From: Cyanobacteria bacterium SZAS-4
GTDB lineage: Bacteria; Cyanobacteriota; Vampirovibrionia; Obscuribacterales; Obscuribacteraceae
Length of the DNA: 64,000 nt
Assembly (NCBI GenBank): GCA_018266255.1
Contig: JAFEAT010000005.1
Location: 110,575 to 174,574, forward strand
Direction: 5' to 3'
Part shown: piece after piece, positions 52,281 to 61,375 of the stretch
How the letters are laid out: each line of letters begins with the position of its first letter
How positions within the stretch are numbered: the first letter of the stretch is position 1
Translations under genes and position numbers: made by a program
The notes under the pieces: model-generated
Seen by the model: only the letters and a program-made list of their open reading frames with translations
What the model was told of the DNA's origin: nothing
Databases searched by the model: none

Positions 52281-52925
52281 CTAGTTTACGCATCCCACTC
52301 GTGCAGCAGACGCGTAAGTTGCGAGTTCTTCGGGCAAAGATGACTTGCGCATGTACTCCTCAATGATCGCATCAACTCTATTTGGATACTTACACTGCCA
52401 GTGTCCGAGACCATGAAGTGCACTTTCCTGACAAGCAATTGAGTCAATTGAAAGAATTCGCTGTTGCAGCTCCAGAACCGGCTCGTCAAGCAACCTTTTG
52501 TCCGAGTGATCAGGATGCGCAAAAAGCGGAATCACATCCCACCACATATAACAAACGTGATTTACCGCATTGCACGGTTGCTGATCCAAGTGACTGAGGC
52601 TGGCAGAGCAATGCTTTGCCAAATATCCGCTGAACAAATCCTCAAATGATGCCAGGCAGTCCAGGCGAGACTTGAGCGGAACATCCGGATCGTACAAAAC
52701 GAACATGTGAGTAGAGAACGCCGGATTGATGATGTAGTTCAATCCATTATTCACCTGAACGTCCAGGTAGTCTTCCAAATGCTCATGTTCACGAAACAGC
52801 CTGCTAATGAAGGCTGCACATTCGTCTTTAACGGGCTCTTCGATGTTGATATCGATGTCCCACTGCCAACGGTCGTCGTCAGTCGGACGGGCAAATATAG
52901 ACTTCACCCAGCTCTCGTAGATCAT
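52281..52925 (-). CDS. Hypothetical protein downstream of asnS
   Basis: This 214-residue soluble protein of unknown family is acidic, with many Trp, His and Cys. Visible segments are R-W-Q-W-D-I-D-I (about 19-26), D-V-I-P-L-F-A-H-P-D-H (about 130-140) and a late G-L-G-H-W-Q. The start is two bases after the asnS stop, so the two are co-transcribed. A link to translation or metal binding is possible but not shown. It converges with the cyclic-nucleotide protein gene. Confidence 0.65.
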   Translation of the reverse strand: MIYESWVKSIFARPTDDDRWQWDIDINIEEPVKDECAAFISRLFREHEHLEDYLDVQVNNGLNYIINPAFSTHMFVLYDPDVPLKSRLDCLASFEDLFSGYLAKHCSASLSHLDQQPCNAVNHVCYMWWDVIPLFAHPDHSDKRLLDEPVLELQQRILSIDSIACQESALHGLGHWQCKYPNRVDAIIEEYMRKSSLPEELATYASAARVGCVN

Positions 52926-52927
52926 CT

Positions 52928-54343
52928 TTAGAAATCGGCAGTTTTTGGCGCTCTAGGAAACGGAATGACGTCGCGAATATTGCTCATGCCAGTGGCAAAT
53001 TGCACGGTGCGCTCGAGTCCCAGACCGAAACCAGCGTGTGGCACAGTGCCGTATCTACGCAAATCCAGATACCACCAATATTCTTCTGTGTCCAAATGCG
53101 AATCTTTCATTCGTTGTATCAGAACATCGAGTCGCTCTTCTCTCTGGCTTCCACCAATGATCTCGCCCACTTTCGGAACAAGCACGTCCATCGCACGAAC
53201 AGTCTTGCCGTCTTCGTTCATGCGCATGTAAAACGCTTTGATGTCTTTCGGATAATCGCAAACAATCACTGGTTTCTTGAATTTCTTTTCGGTCAAATAG
53301 CGTTCGTGTTCTGACTGCAAATCGATTCCCCACGAAACTGGAAATTCGAAATTCTCACCGCACTTCAACAAGATATCGACGGCTTCTGTATATGTGAGTC
53401 GAACGAAATCGTTTTCGACGATACCTTTCAGCGTTTCGATCACAGTTTTATCGATGCGCTCATTGAAAAATTCCATGTCCGTTCCGCAATTTGTCAGAAC
53501 GTCGTTGAAGATCGTCTTCAAGAATTCTTCAGCGACTGTCATATTTCCTTCCAAAGTGCAAAACGCCATTTCTGGTTCGATCATCCAGAACTCAGACAGG
53601 TGGCGGGAAGTGTTCGAGTTTTCGGCTCGGAAAGTCGGTCCAAATGTATAAACGTTAGACAAAGCAGTCGCGTAAATCTCAGCTTCGAGCTGTCCACTTA
53701 CTGTCAAATTTGTTGCCCGTCCAAAGAAGTCTTGTTCGAAATCGATCGACTTGTCTTCTTTGCGCGGCACGTCGAGCAAATCGAACGTCGTCACTTTGAA
53801 CATTTGCCCAGCGCCTTCGCAGTCGCTCCCCGTGATGATCGGAGCGTGCACGTAAATGAATCCACGTGATTGGAAAAAGTTGTGGATTGATTTGCAAATT
53901 TCGTTTCTCACACGAGCGACCGCACCAAACGTATTCGTGCGAGGACGCAAGTGAGCGATCGTGCGCAGGAACTCCATAGAAGTTCCTTTCTTTTGCAGAG
54001 GGTAAGTCGCGGGATCTGCATAACCAAAGACTTTGACACTGCTAGCCTTGATTTCGGTGGCTTGCCCTTTGCCGGGAGAGGCGACAACTTCTCCGAGAAT
54101 TTCGACACTGCTGCCGATACCAATGCTGAGAATCTCGCTTTCATAGTTCGGCAACTTCGCTTCCGCCAGAACCTGCACATTTTTCAAAGTGGTGCCATCG
54201 TTTATTTCGAGAAACGAGAAGCCTCCTTTCGAGTCACGACGTGTTCTAACCCAGCCACAGAGCCGAATCGACTTGCCTATGCTTTCGGCATTCAAGGCAT
54301 CGACTACTTTCGTTTGCTTCAATTCTTCAACTTTGGTGCTCAT
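52928..54343 (-). CDS. asnS: Asparaginyl-tRNA synthetase
   Basis: This 471-residue class II synthetase attaches asparagine to tRNA(Asn). The N-terminal OB-fold anticodon-binding domain (about 20-120) includes [19 protein letters not shown]. Motif 2 is [22 protein letters not shown] (about 235-255), where the Asn-specific N-S-N-T replaces the Asp-type pattern. Motif 3 is G-F-G-L-G-L-E-R (about 440). The ATG follows GCGGAG. It shares a strand with the O-methyltransferase upstream (84 bases) and a hypothetical gene 2 bases downstream. Confidence 0.92.
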   Translation of the reverse strand: MSTKVEELKQTKVVDALNAESIGKSIRLCGWVRTRRDSKGGFSFLEINDGTTLKNVQVLAEAKLPNYESEILSIGIGSSVEILGEVVASPGKGQATEIKASSVKVFGYADPATYPLQKKGTSMEFLRTIAHLRPRTNTFGAVARVRNEICKSIHNFFQSRGFIYVHAPIITGSDCEGAGQMFKVTTFDLLDVPRKEDKSIDFEQDFFGRATNLTVSGQLEAEIYATALSNVYTFGPTFRAENSNTSRHLSEFWMIEPEMAFCTLEGNMTVAEEFLKTIFNDVLTNCGTDMEFFNERIDKTVIETLKGIVENDFVRLTYTEAVDILLKCGENFEFPVSWGIDLQSEHERYLTEKKFKKPVIVCDYPKDIKAFYMRMNEDGKTVRAMDVLVPKVGEIIGGSQREERLDVLIQRMKDSHLDTEEYWWYLDLRRYGTVPHAGFGLGLERTVQFATGMSNIRDVIPFPRAPKTADF

Positions 54344-54427
54344 AAGTTCTCCGCAATTCAGTCACTTGTTGGTTCGCCTTTTTTCGACTACCAAAACACT
54401 TCTGGCAAGCTGTTTTTCGTTAGCCGC

Positions 54428-55063
54428 CTACTTCTTTCGAATGAAATATACGCCGTCTCGAATGGTCAACAACACTTTGTCTACTCGGTCGTCTTTTGCT
54501 ACGTGCTTGTTTAGATCATCGATCGCTTTGTCGTCTTCCGTTTTGGGATCGAGCACAGCGCCGCTCCACAAGACGTTATCGATGAGGATGATGCCACCAC
54601 TCTTCAGTTTTGGCAGCACTGCTTCGTAATAGTTTTTGTAATTGCCTTTGTCAGCATCGATGAAAACAAGATCGAAAGGTCCTTTCAGCGCGGCCAAAGA
54701 TTCCAATGCTGGTCCTTCTTTAACCGTTATCTTTTTGCCGTGCTCGCTTTTGTCAAAATATTTCTTGGCAAATTGAATGCACTTTGGATTTATTTCGAGT
54801 GTGGTTACAGTGCCATCGGCGGGCAAACCTTCAGCCATTGAAAGGGCCGAATAACCAGTAAACATACCGATTTCCAGAATCGACTTAGCACCAGTGATCT
54901 GAACCATCAGACGCAAGAATGATCCCTCGATTGGGCCGGTCAACATTTGAGGATAGTCCATCTCCTCATGGGTGGCTTTGTGCAACTCTGTCAAAAGAGC
55001 GTTTGTAGGCTGAGTCTTCGACTCCGCATACTCTTCGATTCCGGGCCTGGTCAATGTCAACAT
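54428..55063 (-). CDS. SAM-dependent O-methyltransferase, caffeoyl-CoA type
   Basis: This 211-residue class I methyltransferase has the SAM-binding motif I-L-E-I-G-M-F-T-G-Y-S-A-L-S (about 68-81), T-L-E-I-N-P (about 95) and the metal/catalytic D-L-V-F-I-D-A-D-K-G-N-Y (about 135-146), with D-N-V-L-W-S-G-A-V (about 165). These are typical of small-molecule catechol-type methyltransferases that use a divalent metal. Cyanobacterial relatives methylate diverse catechols. A good TTGGAGG precedes the ATG. The substrate is unknown. Confidence 0.85.
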   Translation of the reverse strand: MLTLTRPGIEEYAESKTQPTNALLTELHKATHEEMDYPQMLTGPIEGSFLRLMVQITGAKSILEIGMFTGYSALSMAEGLPADGTVTTLEINPKCIQFAKKYFDKSEHGKKITVKEGPALESLAALKGPFDLVFIDADKGNYKNYYEAVLPKLKSGGIILIDNVLWSGAVLDPKTEDDKAIDDLNKHVAKDDRVDKVLLTIRDGVYFIRKK

Positions 55064-55278
55064 GGCAATACCTCCAATCAGACCTGTTTTATAGCAGATT
55101 GGAAAAATCGGTCCTTTAATAAGCAGACCCGCACTGCATCAAAGTCAACAATTGGTTATGAAGCACCCAATCGCTTAGACCTATGACATCTTGTTCTTTT
55201 TAAACGCCACGAGGTAGTACAATCGCCAGAACAAAAGCAGCTTTGGCTGCGCCTCTCATCCATTGACAGCCAGGCGAT

Positions 55279-56679
55279 ATGAATCCTACTCGCGCAGATC
55301 AAATTGGTCCACTGGACATGTTCAAAATCGGCATAGGTCCATCCAGTTCCCATACGGTGGGACCGATGGTTGCTGCACTCGAATTTAGAAAGTTTGCCTT
55401 GAGCAAACTAGCAGATTCCAAATCGACCGCGAATCTCACCTTGAAAGTAGAGTTGTTCGGCAGCCTGTCAGCGACGGGGCGTGGACACGCAACTGATGGG
55501 GCAGTCTGCGCAGGTTTGATCGGACTTCATCCGAAGTCGGCCGAGCCAGCTGAAATTTGGTCAGCAATGCCTGATCTGGAAAAAAACCCCTCAGTTGAGC
55601 TTGGAAATTCAACCGCTCATTTCAAACCATCAGAAGACATAATTTGGGAAGGATGGCTTTTAGACGACGGTCCCCTGCCGCATCCGAACACGATTCGATT
55701 TCGTTTATGGCAAGCAACCGAAATTATCGCAGAGGAAATTATTCTTTCTGTTGGCGGCGGATTCGTTGAACCAATCGATCCGAACACCGGACTCAGACGG
55801 GTTCCACAAGCGGGTGATGCACAAAAATTAGTTCCGTATCCGTTCGACAGTGCTGCGGAATTTGTCGAACAATGCAATAAAAACAGTATCGCTCCGTGGC
55901 AGCTAGTGATTGCAAACGAAGCGGCGAAGGGCATGAACGAAGCTGAATTACGCAAAAATCTCTCAGATATTTTGCGAACGTTCGATCAATGTATTGCAGC
56001 CGGTTTAAGCACAGACGGAATTTTGCCAGGTGGACTTAATGTAAGACGCAGAGCTAAAGCCCTCTGGGAGCAAATGAAAGCAGGGAAAACACCAGGTTGG
56101 GGCGGCAGCGATTTGCGACCATCAGTTTTTGCAATGGCAGTAAACGAAGAAAACGCAGCCGGTGGTCGGGTTGTTACAGCACCAACAAATGGCTCATCAG
56201 GACTGATTCCTGCAGTCTGGAGAACCTTGCAAGAAACAAACAATCTGTCGGAAGAGATGCTTCAAAATGGACTGATGGTGGCGTCTGTGGTGGGCGCACT
56301 GGTCAAAACGCATGCCTCCATAAGTGGTGCCGAGGTAGGGTGCCAGGGCGAAGTCGGTACCTCATGCGCCATGGCTGCGGCGGGAGCTACTGCCATGCTG
56401 GGCGGCACACCGAGTCAAATCGAAAACGCCGCAGAGATTGGCATCGAGCATCATCTAGGGATGACATGCGATCCGATCATGGGTCTTGTGCAAGTACCTT
56501 GTATAGAACGAAATGCAATGGGAGCGGTCAAAGCTTTGAACGCCACGTCACTGTCGCTCGCTTCTGACGGGCAACATCTAGTTAGTCTCGATAGAGCACT
56601 CGAGGTTATGAAACAGACCGGTCTAGACATGAATCAGAAGTACAAAGAAACGGCTACGGGCGGGCTGGCGCTAGGATAG
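55279..56679 (+). CDS. sdaA: L-serine ammonia-lyase (iron-sulfur dehydratase)
   Basis: This 466-residue single-chain enzyme converts L-serine to pyruvate and ammonia. The N-terminal beta domain (about 5-155) has G-P-S-S-S-H-T-V-G-P-M. The catalytic alpha domain (about 190-460) has T-A-P-T-N-G-S-S-G and three cysteine-bearing segments that hold the [4Fe-4S] cluster: G-C-Q-G-E-V-G, M-T-C-D-P-I-M-G and V-P-C-I-E-R-N. The ATG lies 20 bases after a C-A-T-C-C-A-T-T stretch with no strong ribosome site. It is transcribed alone. Pyruvate from serine would feed the pyruvate dehydrogenase encoded elsewhere in the window. Confidence 0.9.
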   Translation: MNPTRADQIGPLDMFKIGIGPSSSHTVGPMVAALEFRKFALSKLADSKSTANLTLKVELFGSLSATGRGHATDGAVCAGLIGLHPKSAEPAEIWSAMPDLEKNPSVELGNSTAHFKPSEDIIWEGWLLDDGPLPHPNTIRFRLWQATEIIAEEIILSVGGGFVEPIDPNTGLRRVPQAGDAQKLVPYPFDSAAEFVEQCNKNSIAPWQLVIANEAAKGMNEAELRKNLSDILRTFDQCIAAGLSTDGILPGGLNVRRRAKALWEQMKAGKTPGWGGSDLRPSVFAMAVNEENAAGGRVVTAPTNGSSGLIPAVWRTLQETNNLSEEMLQNGLMVASVVGALVKTHASISGAEVGCQGEVGTSCAMAAAGATAMLGGTPSQIENAAEIGIEHHLGMTCDPIMGLVQVPCIERNAMGAVKALNATSLSLASDGQHLVSLDRALEVMKQTGLDMNQKYKETATGGLALG

Positions 56680-56721
56680 ACCCAACTCAAAAATATTTTG
56701 CAGTTGACCTGAAGATTTCAC

Positions 56722-56750
56722 TTGACATCTTAAATTTTTCCAATTATTCT
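56722..56750 (+). promoter_or_regulatory. Sigma-70 promoter ahead of the 56893 gene
   Basis: TTGACA (56722-56727) and TATTCT (56745-56750) are separated by exactly 17 bases, with an AT-rich spacer. Transcription would start near 56757, giving a leader of about 135 bases to the next gene. It is the best -35/-10 pair seen in the window. Confidence 0.65.
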
Positions 56751-56892
56751 TACCTCACCGTAGGAGTAATCTCTCCTTCCCCGGCCCTGCCCCCCCTTCG
56801 AAGCCGATCATCAGCGAACATACTAGTTTCACGCGTCGGTATAGCCCGACTGCATTGGCGCGGAAACGATTTTAAAAACATGGAATCCCACT

Positions 56893-57702
56893 ATGACATC
56901 AGAGAAAGGCGAAGATCGCCTAATAGAAGTTGAGCCGACCCCTGGCCAAGATCTCGATCTCGGCACCCGTGTCGATGGAAATGGAATCACCACCTATCAC
57001 GTCATTTGCAGTGATAGGCGCGTCGGTGTTTTCCTCGAAAAAATCTATGACAAAGACCACAAGCTGATTCGATTGCAGAAGCGATCTAGAGACAGCCGTT
57101 CCGAAACATTCTTTGACACCACAACTGGTGCAATCACACACATATTCGAAACGGCCTCGTTGCCTGATGGCGACACACTTACAAAGAATACTGTCTATTT
57201 TGAAGACGACAAATCAAGCGAAGATATCATCGTGATCAGCCCCAATGGTGAATTGGTTCGTCGCGTAGAACGAGAAGTCATCGGCATCCGTACAGTTTTT
57301 CAAGGACAGACTGAATACAATTCTGATGGCACACCTGCCACCACAGTCAATCACCGCATGGATTCACACACCGGAAACGTTGTTCACCGCGAGCAAATCC
57401 AGTGGCAATCAGAGCAACAGCGGTCGCTGACAGAAGAATTCTTCTTTGATAATTCTGGAAATCTTACCAAGTACAACAAAGTATTATTCAACGCTAACTG
57501 CAATCCTCTTATCGAGGAATTGCAGACGTTCGACCCAGACAACCATGCGGTCTTGAAACGCGAAATCAAGGGCTACAGCTCAACCGGCAGACAGAATTGT
57601 ATCGACACACTTACCTATCGCCCTGACGGCAAAATTGCTGAACGGCATTCCACATTTTTCGACGATCAAGGAAACACAATCGGTTCAAGAGATTGTGTCT
57701 AA
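56893..57702 (+). CDS. Hypothetical protein with YD-like beta repeats
   Basis: This 269-residue protein has repeated strands of the type [YF]-x-x-D-G-x-x-x-x-x-x-x-x-[YF] at about 30-residue spacing, for example Y-N-S-D-G-T-P-A-T-T, F-D-N-S-G-N-L-T-K-Y, Y-R-P-D-G-K-I-A-E-R and F-D-D-Q-G-N-T-I-G. This resembles short RHS/YD or YwqK-like beta-hairpin arrays. There is no signal peptide and no toxin end. It is preceded by the promoter at 56722 and followed by a TPR gene 148 bases on. The function is unknown. Confidence 0.65.
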   Translation: MTSEKGEDRLIEVEPTPGQDLDLGTRVDGNGITTYHVICSDRRVGVFLEKIYDKDHKLIRLQKRSRDSRSETFFDTTTGAITHIFETASLPDGDTLTKNTVYFEDDKSSEDIIVISPNGELVRRVEREVIGIRTVFQGQTEYNSDGTPATTVNHRMDSHTGNVVHREQIQWQSEQQRSLTEEFFFDNSGNLTKYNKVLFNANCNPLIEELQTFDPDNHAVLKREIKGYSSTGRQNCIDTLTYRPDGKIAERHSTFFDDQGNTIGSRDCV

Positions 57703-57850
57703 ATACAAGAGAGGAAACAACTTCAAAACTCGAACGGATTACGTATTGGACCTAGACGAAAATTCAAGCTTTCCTCTATGCTTTGAAGATGTGAAAGTTT
57801 GGATTTATCCTTGTAGCAAAGCTGACCAATTTCTGGAGTCTTGAGCATAA

Positions 57851-58996
57851 GTGAACGCTGATTGGTATCAATATCAAATAGCCGGAGAAGAAGCTCTGCA
57901 GGAGGGTGATTACGCCTGCGCGGAAACAATGTGGTTAGCAGCCTATGAGCAAGCCAAGAAGTTCAAGAAATTCGACGCGCGATTTGCGGTCACCTTAGAG
58001 GGTTTAGGCGAAGCGCTATGGCATCAGGGCAAATATGCCGAAGCCACAGCACTTTGCGAGCAGGTGCTCGAAATTTTCAAAATCACACGCGGAATCGAAC
58101 ATCCAGATGTTGGCGTTACCGCCAACAACTTGGCAATGTTGTATAAAGCGCAGGGTAAATATGAGCAAGCTGAGCTTTTGTACCAGCGCGCAATCGAGAT
58201 CATGACTCGATCGCTTGGACCAGATCACCATGACGTGTCATATCTTTTGAGCAATTACAAAGACCTGTTGCGCATCATGGGTCGCTCTTCAACAGTTGAG
58301 TCGAGAGCGTCAGCACCAGTTACCGCAGAACAACTTACCAAGTCGGGACAATTCCAAACGATCTCGATCAAACCGCAAGAAAAACTGATCGACAACACGA
58401 TGTCGCAAGACAGGTTGATGCCGGCAACAGCGGGAGCCGGTGAGCAGACATGGGCTCAGTATCGCCAGTCAGCGGAACAAGCGTTGATGGTGGGCGACTT
58501 TGCCAAAGCAGAAGAAATGTGGCACGGTGCAATGAAACGTGCAGACAATTTCAAAGAAAGCGATCCTCGTTTGACAATTACGCTGGAAAGCTTGGCCGAA
58601 GTGCTTTGGAAGCAAGGCAAGTATGCTGACGCGGAAGTGTTGTGTCGCCGAACCATGCAAATTTACGAAGACACACTCGGATATCATCATCCTGACGTTG
58701 GTATCATCGCAAATAATCTCGCCATGCTTTATCACGCGCAAAGAAAATATGCGCAAGCAGAACCGCTGTACAAGCGGGCGTTACCGATCAGAACACAAGC
58801 GTTGGGCGCAGATCATCCAGCAGTCAACAACCTCATCTCCAACTACCAAAATCTTCTGAGAGCAACTGGAAGATCTGCTGAAGCCGAACGCGTAAAGTTC
58901 GAAGCTCAGAGCATCACCTCTGGAAGATGGACAAGATCGGGTTCATATCAAGCTCTCACGATTCCGCAATCAGAAAAGTTGCATGATCTGACCTAG
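57851..58996 (+). CDS. Kinesin-light-chain-like TPR protein with two repeated modules
   Basis: This 381-residue protein has the same two-module plan as the gene at 34329. Each module (about 1-180 and 195-375) has TPR units with A-L-C-E-Q-V-L-E-I, H-P-D-V-G-V-x-x-N-N-L-A-M-L-Y and A-x-x-L-Y-x-R-A-[IL]. It ends in S-G-[QR]-[FW] followed by Q-T-I-S-I or R-S-G-S-Y-Q-A-L-T-I. The start is GTG behind TGGAG. The two proteins are clear paralogues. No signal peptide is present. The gap before it (57703-57850) holds no gene. Confidence 0.8.
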   Translation: MNADWYQYQIAGEEALQEGDYACAETMWLAAYEQAKKFKKFDARFAVTLEGLGEALWHQGKYAEATALCEQVLEIFKITRGIEHPDVGVTANNLAMLYKAQGKYEQAELLYQRAIEIMTRSLGPDHHDVSYLLSNYKDLLRIMGRSSTVESRASAPVTAEQLTKSGQFQTISIKPQEKLIDNTMSQDRLMPATAGAGEQTWAQYRQSAEQALMVGDFAKAEEMWHGAMKRADNFKESDPRLTITLESLAEVLWKQGKYADAEVLCRRTMQIYEDTLGYHHPDVGIIANNLAMLYHAQRKYAQAEPLYKRALPIRTQALGADHPAVNNLISNYQNLLRATGRSAEAERVKFEAQSITSGRWTRSGSYQALTIPQSEKLHDLT

Positions 58997-59022
58997 TATC
59001 GAGAGCGGGAATTGCCAGCGTT

Positions 59023-59772
59023 CTACGAAGACCACATGTCGAGCGAATTTAGAAACTTGGTGGCATGGGGCGAGTAAACGCGTTTTGTCTTTCCAACCAC
59101 AGCTACACAGACAATGCGTTGAGTGCGCTGATCTAAAAACAAGCGCATGCGAAACGCATTTTGAGTGTTCTTGAATGTGCCTTCTACATAGCGTCCGGGA
59201 AAAGCGCCACCACCTAACGCGGCAGGAAATTTGTTAGTGATTGTGCCTTTCTTTGCGTCGATCAATTCGGCGCATTTTCCATCGATAAAAGTTTGCACCG
59301 CGAGCGGATCTAACCCATATCTAGCGATTGCTTCGTTATTTCCCACCGGAGTTGGTGCTAAGACCGCACCAGTTTGGGCAGCAGCAAAGAAGATCGGATC
59401 GTCAGGTGAAGCGTTCTCTTTTGGAGCGAAACCTTGTCCCGCACGCGCTACGTTTGAAAGATCAGCGGGAAATTCCGTGGCGAAGTAACCAACATCTCTG
59501 TCAGCGACATAGTACTGCGGACAAGGTAGTGGAGTTTGACGGAGAAATTTACTCATTTCGGTAAGTTCGCCAGGTTTTTTGGCTGGAAAGTAGATGCGAA
59601 ACTTTCCTTTCGGGGGCACAAAAGCGTTTGATTCTCGAGAATCGATCGTCTCAGAGCCACTCAATGAAGCAAACAACTCATATGTTTTGGACGGATCGAG
59701 AGCCACTGTCAAGCCGAATACAGCGATTCCAGCGATCATCAGAAACAACACTAGTGAAACGAGTTCGCGCAT
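59023..59772 (-). CDS. Hypothetical membrane-anchored protein
   Basis: This 249-residue protein has an N-terminal membrane helix (L-V-S-L-V-L-F-L-M-I-A-G-I-A-V-F-G-L) followed by a soluble beta-rich part with F-R-I-Y-F-P-A-K-K-P and a C-terminal T-Q-R-I-V-C-V-A-V-V-G. No family was recognised. It faces the exosortase gene (divergent, 92 bases between starts) and converges with the TPR gene. A shared regulatory region with the exosortase is possible. Confidence 0.6.
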   Translation of the reverse strand: MRELVSLVLFLMIAGIAVFGLTVALDPSKTYELFASLSGSETIDSRESNAFVPPKGKFRIYFPAKKPGELTEMSKFLRQTPLPCPQYYVADRDVGYFATEFPADLSNVARAGQGFAPKENASPDDPIFFAAAQTGAVLAPTPVGNNEAIARYGLDPLAVQTFIDGKCAELIDAKKGTITNKFPAALGGGAFPGRYVEGTFKNTQNAFRMRLFLDQRTQRIVCVAVVGKTKRVYSPHATKFLNSLDMWSS

Positions 59773-59864
59773 AGTTCAAATATACCGGAGATGATGTCAC
59801 TCTCAAGTAGCTTGCCAAGCCTCCAGCTATAATTTGCCCGCGAGAGACAGACAGATATCAAGTG

Positions 59865-60767
59865 ATGCTAACTACAGAGCCACCTCAGCTCAAGACCCTT
59901 GCGGAGCCGACAATTCAGACGACTCCGGTCAAGCCTCGACCAGATCAATGGTTGATATTTTGGACGGCGTTGCTGGCTATCAATACCGGTGGCTATATAG
60001 TTGTGTGGCTTACCAGTCTGGGTGCAGACCCGATCCGACAAATTCTGGCCGGCACACTGACCGCATTTAGCGCAGTTTTGGCGTGGAAAAGAGATGCTCA
60101 ACGGGCAAACGAAGCCGCACATGGTGACGTTGTTAAACACAAACCAGCGACACTCTCCATTATTGCCGTAGTCGCGTGCTGTCTGGTCATCTGCCTGACA
60201 GGAAATCTTCACACAGCTCGCGTCTTTTTATTTACCAACATCGCGTTACTTCTTAGTTTTACGTGGGCGTTCTTCGGCTGGCAGCGCTGCAAGATTCTGG
60301 CTCCAGCAGCCTTTCTATCGATGTTTACGCTGCCCGATCTGCCAGAAGAATTTCGCGCCTATCTATTCATTCCGCTTCAACACATTTGCACAGTCACCGC
60401 CGGTGAAACCGCAAAACTTATTGTGCCGCTAACCTATTCCGGACACATGTTCACGGTTGATGGACAACAACTGAACGTGGCACCATCGTGCGCGGGGCTA
60501 GGTATGTGGGCTTGTTTTCTCTTTGCTTTCGCCATTTGGCAGGGCTTCAAGAAATACAAGCCAGCTGCATATTTGGCAGCGTTTATTACGGATCCAATTC
60601 TTGTGATGACACTAAATACAGTGCGCATTGCGCTGACCGTGATCGTAGCCCATTATCACTCGATGCGGTTGGCGTTAGAAATCCACGCCAAACTAGAGTA
60701 CATACTTGTGCCGCTCGGGCTCTTCATTCTCTGGAAAGTGGGGGCACATTTTGCAGAACCTAGCTAA
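59865..60767 (+). CDS. Exosortase/archaeosortase family protein
   Basis: This 300-residue protein has about eight membrane helices and the exosortase catalytic set: Cys in V-A-P-S-C-A-G-L (Cys209), Arg in L-N-T-V-R-I-A-L (Arg254) and a His in A-H-Y-H (about 263-265). Exosortases cleave PEP-CTERM-like tails of exported proteins and are thought to transfer them to the surface or an exopolysaccharide matrix. The ATG is the second codon of a GTG-ATG pair at 59862. An EpsI-like gene overlaps its end, the usual partner order. The exact exosortase subtype could not be assigned. Confidence 0.82.
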   Translation: MLTTEPPQLKTLAEPTIQTTPVKPRPDQWLIFWTALLAINTGGYIVVWLTSLGADPIRQILAGTLTAFSAVLAWKRDAQRANEAAHGDVVKHKPATLSIIAVVACCLVICLTGNLHTARVFLFTNIALLLSFTWAFFGWQRCKILAPAAFLSMFTLPDLPEEFRAYLFIPLQHICTVTAGETAKLIVPLTYSGHMFTVDGQQLNVAPSCAGLGMWACFLFAFAIWQGFKKYKPAAYLAAFITDPILVMTLNTVRIALTVIVAHYHSMRLALEIHAKLEYILVPLGLFILWKVGAHFAEPS

Positions 60768-61365
60768 ATCCATCCTGTTTAAATCCATGATTTGCGGTGC
60801 TCTCTGCGCTGCGACATTTGGTTCTTTTAGATTCGCACAAGCCCGAATTCAAACGCAGAGTGTGCCGCTTCAAGTCATGACATTACCGAAAGAATTTGGA
60901 ACATGGAAAACTTTCGAGTCAGCGTTTGATATTACAAAACCAGAAGTAGTGGCGCGCAAATACATCAACGGCGGCGACCAGTGGGTCGGCGTTGTTGTGC
61001 GAAGCAGCTCATCAAGCGCAGTTCTTCATGATCTGACAAGTTGCCTGATACATGCGGATGCCAAAGCCCAGGTTGATGGAGAACAGCACATCGCAACAAA
61101 AACGAAGACACTCGATGCCACTATGGTTAACTTCAAACACAAATTTGGTCCGCGACGTGCGCTGCTCTGGTTTCAGAAGGGGGATCAATCCGCCTCCAAC
61201 AGATGGACCTGGCGCCTGATTTCAACCACATCTCCTACTGTTCGAGATGCGCCAGTCTACTATCAAGTCGAGGTAGCAACCGCTGCTAGCGACAACAAAG
61301 AAGCTGACATCGCTCGTATGAATGAAGTGTCGGCACTAGTTTTCGACGAATTAGTGAAACGCTAA
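60751..61365 (+). CDS. EpsI-like exosortase-associated protein
   Basis: This 204-residue protein has an N-terminal anchor (L-F-K-S-M-I-C-G-A-L-C-A-A) and a periplasmic domain. It shows the EpsI/DUF3485 pattern: an L-P-x-x-x-G-x-W block (P-K-E-F-G-T-W), then L-H-D-L-T-S-C-L-I-H. EpsI proteins accompany exosortases in exopolysaccharide clusters. The frame is open from 60706. TTG 60751 behind GGGGG overlaps the exosortase end by 17 bases and fits coupled translation; ATG 60787 is a shorter alternative. The proximity makes the pair very likely functional partners. Confidence 0.7.
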   Translation: MQNLAKSILFKSMICGALCAATFGSFRFAQARIQTQSVPLQVMTLPKEFGTWKTFESAFDITKPEVVARKYINGGDQWVGVVVRSSSSSAVLHDLTSCLIHADAKAQVDGEQHIATKTKTLDATMVNFKHKFGPRRALLWFQKGDQSASNRWTWRLISTTSPTVRDAPVYYQVEVATAASDNKEADIARMNEVSALVFDELVKR

Positions 61366-61375
61366 TTCACTAGCG

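Noticed and set aside
56893..57702. RHS toxin
   Set aside because: Too short, no signal or secretion domain, no toxin C-terminus and no adjacent immunity gene.
57635..57844. 69-codon plus-strand frame across the end of the YD-like gene
   Set aside because: It overlaps the preceding gene, has no ribosome site and shows no resemblance to a family.
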